Shown here one piece after another: positions 8,151-17,585 of a stretch of 64,000 bases of DNA. The stretch's first letter is position 1. Every line of letters starts with the position of its first letter. The stretch spans positions 15,892 to 79,891 of the forward strand of contig NZ_SRRZ01000019.1 in the NCBI RefSeq assembly GCF_013179805.1, in the 5' to 3' direction. A program made the translations under genes and the position numbers. A model generated the notes under the pieces. The model did not search any database, was not told the DNA's origin, and saw only the letters and a list, made by a program, of their open reading frames with translations. Source of the stretch: Microcoleus asticus IPMA8 (GTDB taxonomy: Bacteria; Cyanobacteriota; Cyanobacteriia; Cyanobacteriales; Microcoleaceae).

Positions 8151-10331
8151 ATGGGAGTATTTGATGTTGTTTCTTTTAAATGGCCTCGAAAATTTATAAT
8201 TGATGGTTTTTTCCTGTTTTTACTTGTTCTCGTAACAGTTGCAGTAACATCAATCTATGTATCCAGCGAACATACTTTTTATTGGTGGGATTACGCGGGC
8301 TACAACACCGCTACAGTCAACACGGCAAATTTATTTCGAGACGCGCCAGATAAAGCATGGGGCGGAGTTATAGAATCCCTATCTAAGGAAAAAAACCTGT
8401 TAATTTCTCTGCCGTTAGTGCCGTTTATTCTATTATTTGGCGAGTCTCGGCTGAGTTACATTCTCAGCGTATCTCTGATTTATGTGCTGCCGTTTCGCCT
8501 GTTGCTGGGGGCAATTTCTGCAAAGCTAATTCCAGTTTATCCCCGCCGTGTGTTTTGGTCAACTGTGCTGCTGAGTTTATTAATTCCGATGAGTTGGATA
8601 CCGACTCTGCGGGGATATCTGGATACTGGCGGCTGTGTGTTTGTAGCCTTGGCAATTTGGGTTTACGTGCAGGATATTAAGCTAAAATCTTGGTGGAACA
8701 TCCCGTTAATTGGGTTTTTTCTGGCGGCGGCGATTCTGTTGCGGCGTCATTTTGCTTATAGTGCGATCGCATTTTTTGGTGCCGCGACTTTACAGGCTTT
8801 CATCGAGTTTATTATACTAATATACCGTAAAGAAACAGCATTGTCGTCTTCAAAAGATAAGGACGTGGCTGTGCCGTTTCCCTACAGATTGTTGTTTGAA
8901 TCAGGCATCAAATTGGGTTTGATAGCTGCAACTAGCTTGACTATTTTAATGTTGGTAGCGGGAGATTTTACTCGCAGTGCTCTGACGGTTGACTACCGCA
9001 ATTTGTATGTTGCTTGGAGTTTGCCTGTAAATGATATTTTAACTCGTTATGCGGATTTTTACGGTTTGGGAACTTGGCTGCTGGTAGTGATTGGTTTTTC
9101 GGCGGGAATTCTCACCCGAATCCTGGTTCCGGCGGCGGCTATTTTTGTTTCGTTGTTTGGGGTTTTGTCGCTGATTGAATGGCTGTTAGTGTTGCGTTAC
9201 GGCTACTTGCACTATACAATTCATCTTACACCGATCGCACTTTTGGGATTGTCAACATTTTTCTGGACAACTTGGCTGACACTCAAGGGAAAAGTTCGGT
9301 ATTTGATGCTGGGCGTCGCGGGTTTGTACCTGATTGTGAATGCCGCAGTCGGGTTAATTCCTCTCAAGATTGATTTGTCAAGACTGTTTGTAGGTAATTT
9401 TCCACCGTTAGTGCGATCGGACTACAACGAAGTTGTAAAATTAGTAGAGTTTCTGCGAAAACTAGCGCCCAATGAAGAACCGATTTATATTGCCGGTGCT
9501 TCTAACAGTTTTAATGCTAATATCTTCAGACAAGCCAACCGCAAATTAAATCCGCCGGAGGGTTGGTGGAAATTAAATACAATCGGGAGGCCACAAATTG
9601 ACTCGCGCGATACTTACCCGCTACCCGAGTTGTTGCAGTCACAATATGCGGTGGTTGCTGTGCCTTTTCAGCAGGTGTTACCGAGTGACGAACAAGTTTT
9701 GCGATCGCACGAACAAGATGTTGTTAAAGTTGTCTACGATGCCTTTACTCAAAACTGGGAAATTGCTCGCGATTTCCAATTGCTACCGGAACAGTTTAAG
9801 CTAGAAAACGGCGTGACTGTCAGAGTTTACCGGAGGGTGCGGCCGACTGATACAGCAACGGCATTTAGGACTCTGGAGGCGATACAGCGGCAAATAGTCG
9901 ATCGACCAGGCACGCAGTTAGATTGGATTAGTTTGCATCAATCAATCTACACAAGTGCCAATTATTCAGTCAGTCAAGAATCAGATAACCTATATAAGAT
10001 TGTAACTCATCCAATTAAAAACAGCCAGAAACTCGATACATCTTTCCTGTATTTAGGTTCCATCTCAGACAAAGTAAAAGTTACCAGCAAACTCAATTTA
10101 CTTAAGAAGCAATGTCCGGGAGTTGTCCTGCGCTTGACTTTGTGGGACAAGCAAGGTAAATTAATAGACTCAGCAGAGATGGCTTATGGTCAAAAAAGTG
10201 CGATCGGCTTAAATCTATTAGTTGAGGGCAAAAATCCCACTTATCTGCTACTTGAGGTATTGAGTAGCAGCAAACAGGATTTAACAAACCAATGCCAACT
10301 GGAGATTAACAATTTAGCTGTCAGTAGGTAA
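8151..10331 (+). CDS. Polytopic membrane protein, putative GT-C-type glycosyltransferase
   Basis: About 726 residues. The first ~430 form roughly ten hydrophobic helices; the remaining ~300 are mostly soluble. After the first membrane segment comes FYWWDYAGYNTA, an acidic loop of the kind that holds the catalytic Asp in GT-C enzymes using polyprenyl-phosphate sugars, followed by an arginine-rich loop (PTLRGYLDTGG). No closer family was recognised. GTG at 8148 directly precedes the chosen ATG 8151. Followed by another polytopic protein after 12 bases, so the two are probably cotranscribed. Transfer of a sugar from a lipid carrier outside the membrane is inferred from topology and neighbours. 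Confidence 0.65.
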   Translation: MGVFDVVSFKWPRKFIIDGFFLFLLVLVTVAVTSIYVSSEHTFYWWDYAGYNTATVNTANLFRDAPDKAWGGVIESLSKEKNLLISLPLVPFILLFGESRLSYILSVSLIYVLPFRLLLGAISAKLIPVYPRRVFWSTVLLSLLIPMSWIPTLRGYLDTGGCVFVALAIWVYVQDIKLKSWWNIPLIGFFLAAAILLRRHFAYSAIAFFGAATLQAFIEFIILIYRKETALSSSKDKDVAVPFPYRLLFESGIKLGLIAATSLTILMLVAGDFTRSALTVDYRNLYVAWSLPVNDILTRYADFYGLGTWLLVVIGFSAGILTRILVPAAAIFVSLFGVLSLIEWLLVLRYGYLHYTIHLTPIALLGLSTFFWTTWLTLKGKVRYLMLGVAGLYLIVNAAVGLIPLKIDLSRLFVGNFPPLVRSDYNEVVKLVEFLRKLAPNEEPIYIAGASNSFNANIFRQANRKLNPPEGWWKLNTIGRPQIDSRDTYPLPELLQSQYAVVAVPFQQVLPSDEQVLRSHEQDVVKVVYDAFTQNWEIARDFQLLPEQFKLENGVTVRVYRRVRPTDTATAFRTLEAIQRQIVDRPGTQLDWISLHQSIYTSANYSVSQESDNLYKIVTHPIKNSQKLDTSFLYLGSISDKVKVTSKLNLLKKQCPGVVLRLTLWDKQGKLIDSAEMAYGQKSAIGLNLLVEGKNPTYLLLEVLSSSKQDLTNQCQLEINNLAVSR

Positions 10332-10343
10332 ATTGAACCGTCA

Positions 10344-12176
10344 ATGCAGAAACATCAAAAATCCCACTGGTATTTTAATATATCTCTCTATACTTTTGTC
10401 ATCATCGGCTCCCTGATGGCCACTGGCTATATTTTCCCCATTGGAGGCAATTTCCCCGAAGTGCCACCCATTCAATTTATGCTAAATCCTGAACTGTATA
10501 AAAATGATTATTACGTCCAGGAAATGGTTAAATTTAATCCGAGATATTACTATTATTATATCATCTATTTACTCGCCCAATTAGGAACAAGCATTCCCCT
10601 AGCGCATTTTATTTATCAATTCCTAGCCTTTGGTTCATTTATCCTAGCTTGCTACGCAATTATCAATATCTATACTAATTCTAAACTGCCGGCCGCAGCG
10701 ATGGCTTTTTTATGTATAGTCGCTTCATTTACAGATGTTGGTAACACCCTGATATTTTCCACCAAATCAGTCCCCAGTACCTTCGCGATAGCCTTCGCAA
10801 TCTGGGGAATTTACTTTAGTTTGCGTCAGAAATGGCTGACAGGATATTTATTTTTTGGACTGGGTTGTTTGCTGCAATTTTTAGTTGGTTTGTTGCCGGG
10901 ATTAATGATGGTTCCCGTTTTGGTAATTCAATCTGTAAAACAGCGGAATTTCAAAACATTGATTTTGGCGATCGCACTTTTAGCAGCAATGGCAAGTATC
11001 GTTTACGTACCGATGTTATTAACAGGTACTACCAGCACTCACACTATCGACAACGCTGATTTTGTCTACATTCACGCGAAAGTCCGCAACCCCCACCACA
11101 TCCTGCCGTCAAATTGGGATGTCGGGAATTGGTTCAACTTTATATGTTTCATAATTGGTGGCTTGCTGTGCATCAAAAAATCTGATTTGTTGCCAAAAGA
11201 AGACAAAGTTAATTTTTATACAATTGTTGGTAGCTCGATTTTTGCACTGTTTCTTAATTACATATTTGTAGAAGTTTACCCTTTGGCTTTTATCGCCAAA
11301 CTACAGTTAGCTAGAACTGTACCTTTTGCTCAATTAATTATATTTATTGCTGTTGTTTTGACAGTCGAGCAACTTTACAGAGAAAAACAAATAGCTATTA
11401 GCTTGTTGCTGTTAGCTGTACTAACTTTGCCTTTTAGGGGTATCATTTTCCTATCATTATCAGTTTGGCAAACAAAAAATTACGTATTGCCCAAACGATA
11501 TAATATATGGTTGTGGATTTTAGCAGCAGGAACGGTTATTTTCAGCTTGATATATCCGCTGACTGATTCATGGGAAATAATGGGCGATCGAATAATTAGC
11601 ATCCCAGTTTTTTTCTCAATCCTCGCCTTTCCATTCATTTTAGAAGAAACATCCTTAGCTACATCTATCAAACAAACTCTAACTCACACATTAGCCTTAA
11701 TAACTACTGCAACCTTAGTTTTTGGAATTGCAGGAATTTTGCCCAAACCTATATTAAATGTATTTCAAACAAGAGTTAATATCAATGCCGTTTCCAGAGA
11801 GGACTTAAGCAAATTAGCTGTGCGATTTTCGCAAAGTAGCAGCCGCGATTCACTCGTATTAATTCCCCCCTCAGTTACCAGCTTCCAGTTTTTCTCCGAA
11901 AGAGCGATTGTCGTCAACTTCAAGAACTTTCCCTTTACCGAAAAAGGCATCAAAGAGTGGCAAAATCGCATGGAAACTGTTTTAGGAGTTCCCTTAAACC
12001 CGCAAATGATTTGGGGAGGAAATGACTTTTTCATCCGACGCAGCAGTGCGGATTTAGTCAAAGTAGCCAGAAACTATCATGCCGATTATATCCTGACTCG
12101 CAGCGATTGGCACCCAAATATTGAGGGAGAAATAGTAGATCGAGAAGGCAAATGGATACTGTTTAAAATTAGATAA
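10344..12176 (+). CDS. Polytopic membrane protein of the glycan region
   Basis: 610 residues with about 10-12 hydrophobic segments covering residues 15-480 and a C-terminal soluble part of ~130 residues. The first extracytoplasmic loop carries LNPELYKNDYYVQEM, followed by aromatic-rich PRYYYYYIIY; the C-terminal part contains NRMETVLGVPLNPQMIWGG. The overall shape (many helices, large first loop, short C-terminal domain) resembles GT-C enzymes or polysaccharide polymerases, but no diagnostic catalytic motif is certain. It starts 12 bases after the preceding membrane gene and ends facing a convergent glycosyltransferase gene. Function unassigned beyond membership of the surface-glycan locus. 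Confidence 0.6.
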   Translation: MQKHQKSHWYFNISLYTFVIIGSLMATGYIFPIGGNFPEVPPIQFMLNPELYKNDYYVQEMVKFNPRYYYYYIIYLLAQLGTSIPLAHFIYQFLAFGSFILACYAIINIYTNSKLPAAAMAFLCIVASFTDVGNTLIFSTKSVPSTFAIAFAIWGIYFSLRQKWLTGYLFFGLGCLLQFLVGLLPGLMMVPVLVIQSVKQRNFKTLILAIALLAAMASIVYVPMLLTGTTSTHTIDNADFVYIHAKVRNPHHILPSNWDVGNWFNFICFIIGGLLCIKKSDLLPKEDKVNFYTIVGSSIFALFLNYIFVEVYPLAFIAKLQLARTVPFAQLIIFIAVVLTVEQLYREKQIAISLLLLAVLTLPFRGIIFLSLSVWQTKNYVLPKRYNIWLWILAAGTVIFSLIYPLTDSWEIMGDRIISIPVFFSILAFPFILEETSLATSIKQTLTHTLALITTATLVFGIAGILPKPILNVFQTRVNINAVSREDLSKLAVRFSQSSSRDSLVLIPPSVTSFQFFSERAIVVNFKNFPFTEKGIKEWQNRMETVLGVPLNPQMIWGGNDFFIRRSSADLVKVARNYHADYILTRSDWHPNIEGEIVDREGKWILFKIR

Positions 12177-12271
12177 TACTATTCTTGAAAACATCAGATA
12201 TTTATTCAGTCTGGCGTTGCGCCGACTTTGTTTGTATAGAAGCGGTTTCAACCGCCGAATCTAATCTGCGG

Positions 12272-13246
12272 TTAAATATCAAAAGCCGAATCATCAATAA
12301 TTTCGCTAATTTGCTTGTCCACATAATCAGCATCAACATTCCGCGCCATCAACTCAGCTAAAATTCCCAAAGAAATCAACTGCACCGACAGAATTGTACA
12401 CAAAATCCCAAAAAATAACAAAGGTCGATTGCCGATCGGCCCAAAATTCATCCCCGCCAAATTCAGAAACCAAATAACTATCAAATAACTCAGCGAAACA
12501 GTTCCAACCAAGCCAAAACACAATCCCAAACCCCCAAACAAATGACCCGGTTTGTGTAAATACTGCGTCGTGGCTAACACCGTCAACAAATCAATAAATC
12601 CCCGCGCATAACGTTCCCAGCCGTAATTCGATTTACCGTGCTTGCGCGGATGATGTTCCACAACTACTTCCCCAATTTTAAACCCTAAATTGTTTGCTAA
12701 AGCTGGAATGTAGCGGTGCAATTCCCCGTACAATTTAATCGACTGCAAAACTTCCCTACGGTAAGCTTTAAAACCGCAATTCATATCGTGCATTTGCACC
12801 CCAGTCAGCAAACACGCAACGGCATTAAACAGCTTGGAAGGTAAAGTTTTAGAAAGCGGGTCGTTTCGCTGTTTTCGCCAACCGGAAACTAAATCAAATC
12901 CAGATTCTAAATGATGTAAGAATTTGGGAATTTCTGCGGGATCATCCTGAAGGTCAGCATCGAGAGTAAAAATAATTATCCCTGCTGCATTCCGAAATCC
13001 TGCTGAAAGTGCGGCGGATTTACCAAAGTTGCGGCGCATTTTAATCGCTTTAATTAGTTTGGGATGTTGGCTGGCTAAATCTGTGATTTCTTGCCACGAA
13101 TAATCGCGGCTACCGTCATCTATGAAAATGACTTCGTAACTGTCAATTCCTGTTTGGAACATGACAAGTTTGATTTTTTCAAACAGTAATTTTAAAGTAG
13201 CTTCTTCGTTGTGAACGGGGATTACGAAGCTGAGATGTTTTGGCAT
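12272..13246 (-). CDS. Family 2 glycosyltransferase, polyprenyl-phosphate sugar synthase type
   Basis: 324 residues. The GT-A domain starts at once (LSFVIPVHNEEATLKLLFEK), with the first acidic motif FIDDGSRD and the metal-binding DADLQDDP. RRNFGKSAALSAGF and MNCGFKAYRREV are hallmarks of the DPM1/GtrB/ArnC group, which loads a sugar from a nucleotide donor onto polyprenyl phosphate. Two C-terminal membrane helices (about 233-260 and 270-295) follow, as in GtrB. It would make the lipid-linked donor for GT-C enzymes like those next door. Convergent with the upstream membrane gene and followed on its own strand by another. The sugar cannot be told from sequence. Confidence 0.88.
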   Translation of the reverse strand: MPKHLSFVIPVHNEEATLKLLFEKIKLVMFQTGIDSYEVIFIDDGSRDYSWQEITDLASQHPKLIKAIKMRRNFGKSAALSAGFRNAAGIIIFTLDADLQDDPAEIPKFLHHLESGFDLVSGWRKQRNDPLSKTLPSKLFNAVACLLTGVQMHDMNCGFKAYRREVLQSIKLYGELHRYIPALANNLGFKIGEVVVEHHPRKHGKSNYGWERYARGFIDLLTVLATTQYLHKPGHLFGGLGLCFGLVGTVSLSYLIVIWFLNLAGMNFGPIGNRPLLFFGILCTILSVQLISLGILAELMARNVDADYVDKQISEIIDDSAFDI

Positions 13247-13289
13247 AGGGCTATTCTATTTCATTTGTGTTGTCAATGAGATTTTTTTA

Positions 13290-13334
13290 TTAACCGCAGA
13301 GGGCGCAGAGGGCGCAGAGGAGGAGGAAGAGAGG
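13290..13334. repeat. Purine-rich interspersed repeat, copy 2
   Basis: TTAACCGCAGAGGGCGCAGA repeats its GGGCGCAGA unit twice and runs into GGAGGAAGAGAGG; same family as 8071-8118 and 31811-31870. It occupies most of the gap between two minus-strand genes. Confidence 0.7.
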
Positions 13335-13338
13335 TTTT

Positions 13339-15147
13339 TTAGTTTTTATTGATAACTTGGGAGTTTCGCAAAGCTACCCAACCTTCGCGGTTTTTAAAGG
13401 AGGCATAAGCTGTCAATAATTTATCTGTTGGCGATATTTGAATGTATCCTCTCCAAGCTGCAAATTCGTAGGAAGGGCCAAATAATTTAACTAAATCGGG
13501 GCGCGGAAATCCTGACATGGCAAAACCTCGAACGACATTTTCTTGGTTGAGAATGGCAATACATTTTACATTGTTTTCCGGGTCTCCTACCCAGCCAATT
13601 GCTCTCGCTGCTGTTGGTGCAAGTTTGGTGGCTGTATCAAAATATCCGGGTACTCCGTCTTTGGGGGCTGACAGGAAATTTGCGTCGATTTTTGTGTCTA
13701 ATGCTGCACAGAAATTGTGTTTTTTGATGTCTCGGTTAAATGGCACTAAATTGTTAGTTTTTAAGGCGTCGATTAACCCGATAAAAGCCGCGGGTCTATT
13801 GCCTACGCGGTCTTTAATTAGGGTTACGTCGGTGATGCCTAATTGCAGTGATAATGCTACTAACGGTTGATAGGTTGCTCTGTGGGCGATCGCCATGGCA
13901 GTTTCGCCTCCCACCCCGTACATTAAAATAATCGCGACTGTGGCGACTGCAAACAGCGGTGTCAGCCAACGCCCTTGAATTCTTGGTGTTGGCTGCAACT
14001 CGCGCACCCACAATACTGTGAGGACAATTGTGCTCATCCAAAACAAGGCTGGGAGTGTGGCGTAGCGGGAAGCTGTGGCCTGTTCGACGCCAAATCCCGA
14101 TCGACTAACCGCGGCCATTAACGCCGTTTGCAGCGTATAAAGTTGGATTGATAGCCAAGGCAGCCAGTCCGCGCGATCGACCTTTTTTACAAATAGCCAA
14201 TAACCCACAAAACCCGTCGCTGCCATCAAACCAATTATACCAATAATTGAAGCAACAATAATATTTTCGCTAAAAATTCCGCCGAGATACGTGGGAATAT
14301 ATTCGAGAGTTTTGAGCGGGTTAATTTTAGTTAAAGAAGGGTGATGAGAAGGAGTTTTATAAGTTAAAAAATAAATGCCAACCACTCCAATCGAAGCAAT
14401 GAAATACAAATAAGTTATTCGCCGAGGGAACCGCAGCACAACAGCAGCAGCACACAATATCGGCCACAAAGCTAAAGGAGTGCTGTAACTAATACAGCCT
14501 AAAACTCCAAAAACAATGCTGCCAATTACCCACTTATTTTGTAAATGCGGGAGCGCAGCCCCTACAAACTCGCTACCAGGCTCTGCCTGGAAATGAATAT
14601 CCAGAGGCTCCGCCTCCCTCTTACTTGACAAAAGTTTCACATAATATTGCAAACAAAATATCGAACAAATTACAAATAAATTAGCAATTATCCAGTGAAC
14701 GCCGCTGAATCCCCGCATCCAATTGTGAGCCGCCGCCGGAGTAAAATTAAAAATAGAAATGCAAAGGAGTAGGGAAATAAATTGCAGGGGGAAACGCCTC
14801 AAATTTAACGGCAGCAGAGCGATTAATACGTAACACTGAATCCAAGCCAAGAACCAGGCAACTAAACATAAACCAATATTTGAGCCTTGGGTTACAGCTA
14901 TATTCAAGCCATAAATAATTGCCGGAATCAAGACAAAATGCTCGTTTGCCCGAAATATCCAATTAAAAGGATTTGTAGAGAAACCGTCTACTGAATAAAA
15001 ATTCCACGTCATCCACCAATAATCAAAATTAGACAAGTCTCCCGCTTGGGATATCAAGTACAAAATATATGACGCTGGTATTAGAATGCCGAGAACTGAT
15101 GCGGCAATTAAAATATATTGTTGCTTGACTTTCATGGATTCAGACAT
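13339..15147 (-). CDS. Polytopic membrane protein of the glycan region with a repeat-derived insertion
   Basis: 602 residues with about 11 hydrophobic helices up to residue ~430 and a soluble C-terminal tail of ~170 residues. The first loop DLSNFDYWWMTWNFY is acidic and aromatic as in GT-C-like proteins. No specific family was recognised. At about residues 178-200 the segment KREAEPLDIHFQAEPGSEF interrupts a hydrophobic region; its DNA (14575-14617) holds two nested palindromes (CCAGGCTCTGCCTGG and GAGGCTCCGCCTC) matching a dispersed repeat seen at 21350-21461 and 45306-45424. The gene therefore seems to have absorbed a repeat in frame. Whether the product still works is unknown. Confidence 0.6.
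   Translation of the reverse strand: MSESMKVKQQYILIAASVLGILIPASYILYLISQAGDLSNFDYWWMTWNFYSVDGFSTNPFNWIFRANEHFVLIPAIIYGLNIAVTQGSNIGLCLVAWFLAWIQCYVLIALLPLNLRRFPLQFISLLLCISIFNFTPAAAHNWMRGFSGVHWIIANLFVICSIFCLQYYVKLLSSKREAEPLDIHFQAEPGSEFVGAALPHLQNKWVIGSIVFGVLGCISYSTPLALWPILCAAAVVLRFPRRITYLYFIASIGVVGIYFLTYKTPSHHPSLTKINPLKTLEYIPTYLGGIFSENIIVASIIGIIGLMAATGFVGYWLFVKKVDRADWLPWLSIQLYTLQTALMAAVSRSGFGVEQATASRYATLPALFWMSTIVLTVLWVRELQPTPRIQGRWLTPLFAVATVAIILMYGVGGETAMAIAHRATYQPLVALSLQLGITDVTLIKDRVGNRPAAFIGLIDALKTNNLVPFNRDIKKHNFCAALDTKIDANFLSAPKDGVPGYFDTATKLAPTAARAIGWVGDPENNVKCIAILNQENVVRGFAMSGFPRPDLVKLFGPSYEFAAWRGYIQISPTDKLLTAYASFKNREGWVALRNSQVINKN
14575..14617. repeat. CAGGCAGAGCCTGG-family repeat inside a coding region
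   Basis: Two palindromes, CCAGGCTCTGCCTGG (14576-14590) and GAGGCTCCGCCTC (14604-14616), correspond to hairpins in the intergenic copies at 21350-21461 and 45306-45424. The surrounding reading frame remains open. Confidence 0.75.
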
Positions 15148-15249
15148 TGGGAGATTTTTAATTGGTAAGGGCAGGTTTAGGCGAGCAACTTAGAATGTAA
15201 CAGGTAACTCATGAACAAAAGCCCCCCTCGCGTTTTGATTTTTCCTATT

Positions 15250-15326
15250 GAACCAGAAACCCGGTTTCTTCCTGTCCGTCTAGTCGTCAAACCCAAGATG
15301 GCGGGCTGAAACCGGGTTTCTTTCTG
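15250..15326. repeat. Paired AGAAACCCGGTTTCT palindromes, copy 1
   Basis: Two near-identical palindromes, AGAAACCCGGTTTCT at 15255-15269 and GAAACCGGGTTTCTT at 15308-15322, separated by about 40 bases. Same arrangement at 37034-37098 and 39441-39505. Located downstream of rfbD, where it might form a terminator-like hairpin. Confidence 0.8.
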
Positions 15327-15341
15327 TGGGTAAATCTTATT

Positions 15342-16214
15342 TCATTTCACTTCTCTTGCCAGCATTTTTCTGAGTCCTTGCCGCCAGTGGGGAGGATGCG
15401 TACCCAGAAGTGCTGATATTTTTGCCGTAGAGAGAACCGAAAAAGCAGGGCGTTTTGCGGGTGTCGGATATTCGGCGGTTGTGATAGGAATTACGCGCTG
15501 AACTTTTAGGGGAAATCCGAGTGTTTCTGCTTCTTCAAAAATGGCGATCGCAAAATCGTACCAACTACAAACACCGCTGTTAGTGTACTGGTAAGTGCCA
15601 AAATTTTTTGGTTGTATTTGAGGAATTATCTGCGAAATTGCCTCCGCTAAATCCCCCGTCCAAGTAGGACTTCCGATCTGATCGGCTACTACCCGAATTT
15701 CTTCTCTTTCCTTTCCCAACCTCAGCATGGTTTTGACAAAGTTGCCTTTGCCACCGTTGCCGTAAACCCACGCGGTTCTAATAATAATATGTCGGTTTCC
15801 CGCTTTCCGAATTGCTTCCTCGCCTGCTAATTTAGACTTGCCGTAACTTCCCAGCGGGTTAGTAGAATCTGTTTCCAGATAAGCAGAACCGTGGCTGCCG
15901 TCAAATACATAATCAGTAGAAAAGTGAATCAAACTTGCTCCCAGTTTTTCGCATTCTTCTGCGAGAATTCCGGGTGCAATGCCGTTGACTGCGTTTGCTA
16001 ATTCCGGTTCGCTTTCTGCTTTATCTACCGCAGTATAAGCACCCGCATTGACGACTAAATCCGGTTGAATTTCAGCCATTGCTTGACGGATGCTTTCGGG
16101 TTGGGATAAGTCGAGGCGAGTGCGATCGAGCGCAATAACATCTCCCGAAGATAATAAAATCGGCTGTAATTCTTGAGCTAGCTGTCCGCTGCCGCCTGCG
16201 AGTAAAATTTTCAT
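15342..16214 (-). CDS. rfbD: dTDP-4-dehydrorhamnose reductase RfbD
   Basis: Last step of dTDP-L-rhamnose synthesis: NAD(P)H reduction of dTDP-4-keto-L-rhamnose. About 290 residues, normal for the family. N-terminal Rossmann motif GGSGQLAQEL, then NAGAYTAVDKAESEP, the STDYVFDG motif and the catalytic YxxxK as YGKSKLAGEE; RTAWVYG and DQIGSPTWT are also typical RmlD signatures. I chose ATG 16214 (MKILLAGG) over the TTG two codons upstream. The start lies two bases after the rfbC stop (TGATCATG), so the pair is translationally coupled. rfbA and rfbB are not in this window and must lie elsewhere. Confidence 0.95.
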   Translation of the reverse strand: MKILLAGGSGQLAQELQPILLSSGDVIALDRTRLDLSQPESIRQAMAEIQPDLVVNAGAYTAVDKAESEPELANAVNGIAPGILAEECEKLGASLIHFSTDYVFDGSHGSAYLETDSTNPLGSYGKSKLAGEEAIRKAGNRHIIIRTAWVYGNGGKGNFVKTMLRLGKEREEIRVVADQIGSPTWTGDLAEAISQIIPQIQPKNFGTYQYTNSGVCSWYDFAIAIFEEAETLGFPLKVQRVIPITTAEYPTPAKRPAFSVLSTAKISALLGTHPPHWRQGLRKMLAREVK

Positions 16215-16216
16215 GA

Positions 16217-16762
16217 TCAAAACACTTGAGCTCTTTTCAACGTTTGTCCAGCTTGGTCTTTAGCTGATAAGATTGGTTGGGCACCATCTAGCGGCCAGTC
16301 GATAGCCAAATCGGGGTCATTCCACAGGATACACCGCTCGTGTGCCGGTGCATAGTAGTCTGTAGTTTTATACAAAACTTCAGCAGTCTCCGAAACCACT
16401 AAAAAACCGTGAGCAAATCCCGCCGGAACCCAAAATTGCCGTTTATTTTCTGCACTCACCAAACAGCCAACCCACTGCCCAAAAGTCGGCGAACTTTTTC
16501 TAATGTCCACCGCTACATCAAAGATTTCGCCAGCCACTACCCGCAGCAATTTGCCTTGAGGCTGCTGCATTTGGTAGTGCAAACCGCGCAGCACATTTTT
16601 AGAGGATTTGGAATGATTGTCTTGAACAAATTCTGCCGTCACGCCTGTTTTTTCGACAAAAGCTTTGTGATTGAAACTCTCAAAAAAGAAACCGCGATCG
16701 TCTCCGAAAATTTTAGGCTCAATTATCAAAACTTCCGGTATTTCGGTAGATATAACATTCAT
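16217..16762 (-). CDS. rfbC: dTDP-4-dehydrorhamnose 3,5-epimerase RfbC
   Basis: Third enzyme of dTDP-L-rhamnose synthesis, a cupin that epimerises C3 and C5 of the 4-keto sugar. 181 residues from ATG 16762 (MNVISTEIPEVLIIEP), which matches typical family N-termini; nine further in-frame codons exist upstream from 16789 but look non-native. Family motifs: DDRGFFFESFN, FVQDNHSKSSKNVLRGLHYQ with the catalytic histidine, VDIRKSSPTFGQW and FWVPAGFAHGFLV. Start codon faces a methyltransferase gene across about 50 bases, so a divergent promoter pair probably sits there. Supplies rhamnose for the glycan genes around it. Confidence 0.95.
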   Translation of the reverse strand: MNVISTEIPEVLIIEPKIFGDDRGFFFESFNHKAFVEKTGVTAEFVQDNHSKSSKNVLRGLHYQMQQPQGKLLRVVAGEIFDVAVDIRKSSPTFGQWVGCLVSAENKRQFWVPAGFAHGFLVVSETAEVLYKTTDYYAPAHERCILWNDPDLAIDWPLDGAQPILSAKDQAGQTLKRAQVF

Positions 16763-16811
16763 AGTTAGCTGTGAAAGTGATAAACTCATACTCTGTCTAT
16801 GCTATTTTACT

Positions 16812-17501
16812 ATGAAAGCCGACGCATATCTCAAAAAATTGTACGCCAATCGATTTGATTCCCGACAAATACAAGCAAAAGTGGCACTCTGGAAAGTTTT
16901 AATTGATGAGTTTTTACAAGATTATGTTCCTCCAGAATCAACTGTTTTAGATATTGGCGGCGGCTACTGCGAGTTTATAAATCAAATTATGGCTGGAAAA
17001 AAATATTTGATTGACCTCAATCCAGATTCAAAGTTATTTGCCCATCCTGATGTAAAAGTGCTAAATATTGATGTTTTAACTTTTGACGATAAACCAGCTT
17101 TTAGCGAAGAATTTGATAGGATATTTATCTCTAACTTTTTTGAACATCTCCGCAATAAAGAAGAACTAATCCAAATTATCTCATTTTGTTTTGAGACCCT
17201 TAAGCCAGGGGGTTCTCTCTTAGTTGTCCAACCAAATTTCAAATATTCTTTCAAAGAGTATTACGATTTTATCGATCATCAATTACCAATTACCCACTTA
17301 TCGCTGCAAGAACTTTTACAAACGGTCGGCTTTGAAATCGACCTAATTATACCGAGATTTTTACCATTTTCGACCAAAGGCAGACCGGCATCGCCCTGGC
17401 TTTTAAAAGTTTACTTAAAATTACCTTTTTTGTGGCAATTTTTGGGAGGCCAAATGTTTGTTAAAGCATCCAAACAAAACCAGAGAGGTAGAGACTCATG
17501 A
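16812..17501 (+). CDS. Class I SAM-dependent methyltransferase
   Basis: 229 residues from ATG 16812 (MKADAYLKKLYANRF). SAM-binding motif I is TVLDIGGGYCEF, motif II KYLIDLNPDS, then FDRIFISNFFEHL and a LKPGGSLLVVQPN strand, all typical of the class I Rossmann fold used by small-molecule and sugar methyltransferases. The C-terminal hydrophobic patch (PWLLKVYLKLPFLWQFLGG) may touch a membrane or lid the site. An open frame extends upstream to 16671 but overlaps rfbC and was rejected. Context suggests methylation of a glycan or lipid-linked sugar; the acceptor is unknown. Confidence 0.82.
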   Translation: MKADAYLKKLYANRFDSRQIQAKVALWKVLIDEFLQDYVPPESTVLDIGGGYCEFINQIMAGKKYLIDLNPDSKLFAHPDVKVLNIDVLTFDDKPAFSEEFDRIFISNFFEHLRNKEELIQIISFCFETLKPGGSLLVVQPNFKYSFKEYYDFIDHQLPITHLSLQELLQTVGFEIDLIIPRFLPFSTKGRPASPWLLKVYLKLPFLWQFLGGQMFVKASKQNQRGRDS

Positions 17502-17518
17502 CACGCATTTCCCGTCAG

Positions 17519-17577
17519 ATGCAGGCAGAGCGATACATTTGCGTTGATCCGCGTTGATCCGCCTGCATCTGCGGTTG
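17519..17577. repeat. Short inverted and direct repeats between convergent genes
   Basis: GATGCAGGCAGAGCG at 17519-17533 pairs loosely with CCGCCTGCATCTGC near 17559-17572, and GCGTTGATCC is repeated in tandem between them. Could form a hairpin terminating one or both convergent genes. Confidence 0.5.
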
Positions 17578-17585
17578 AAAAATCC

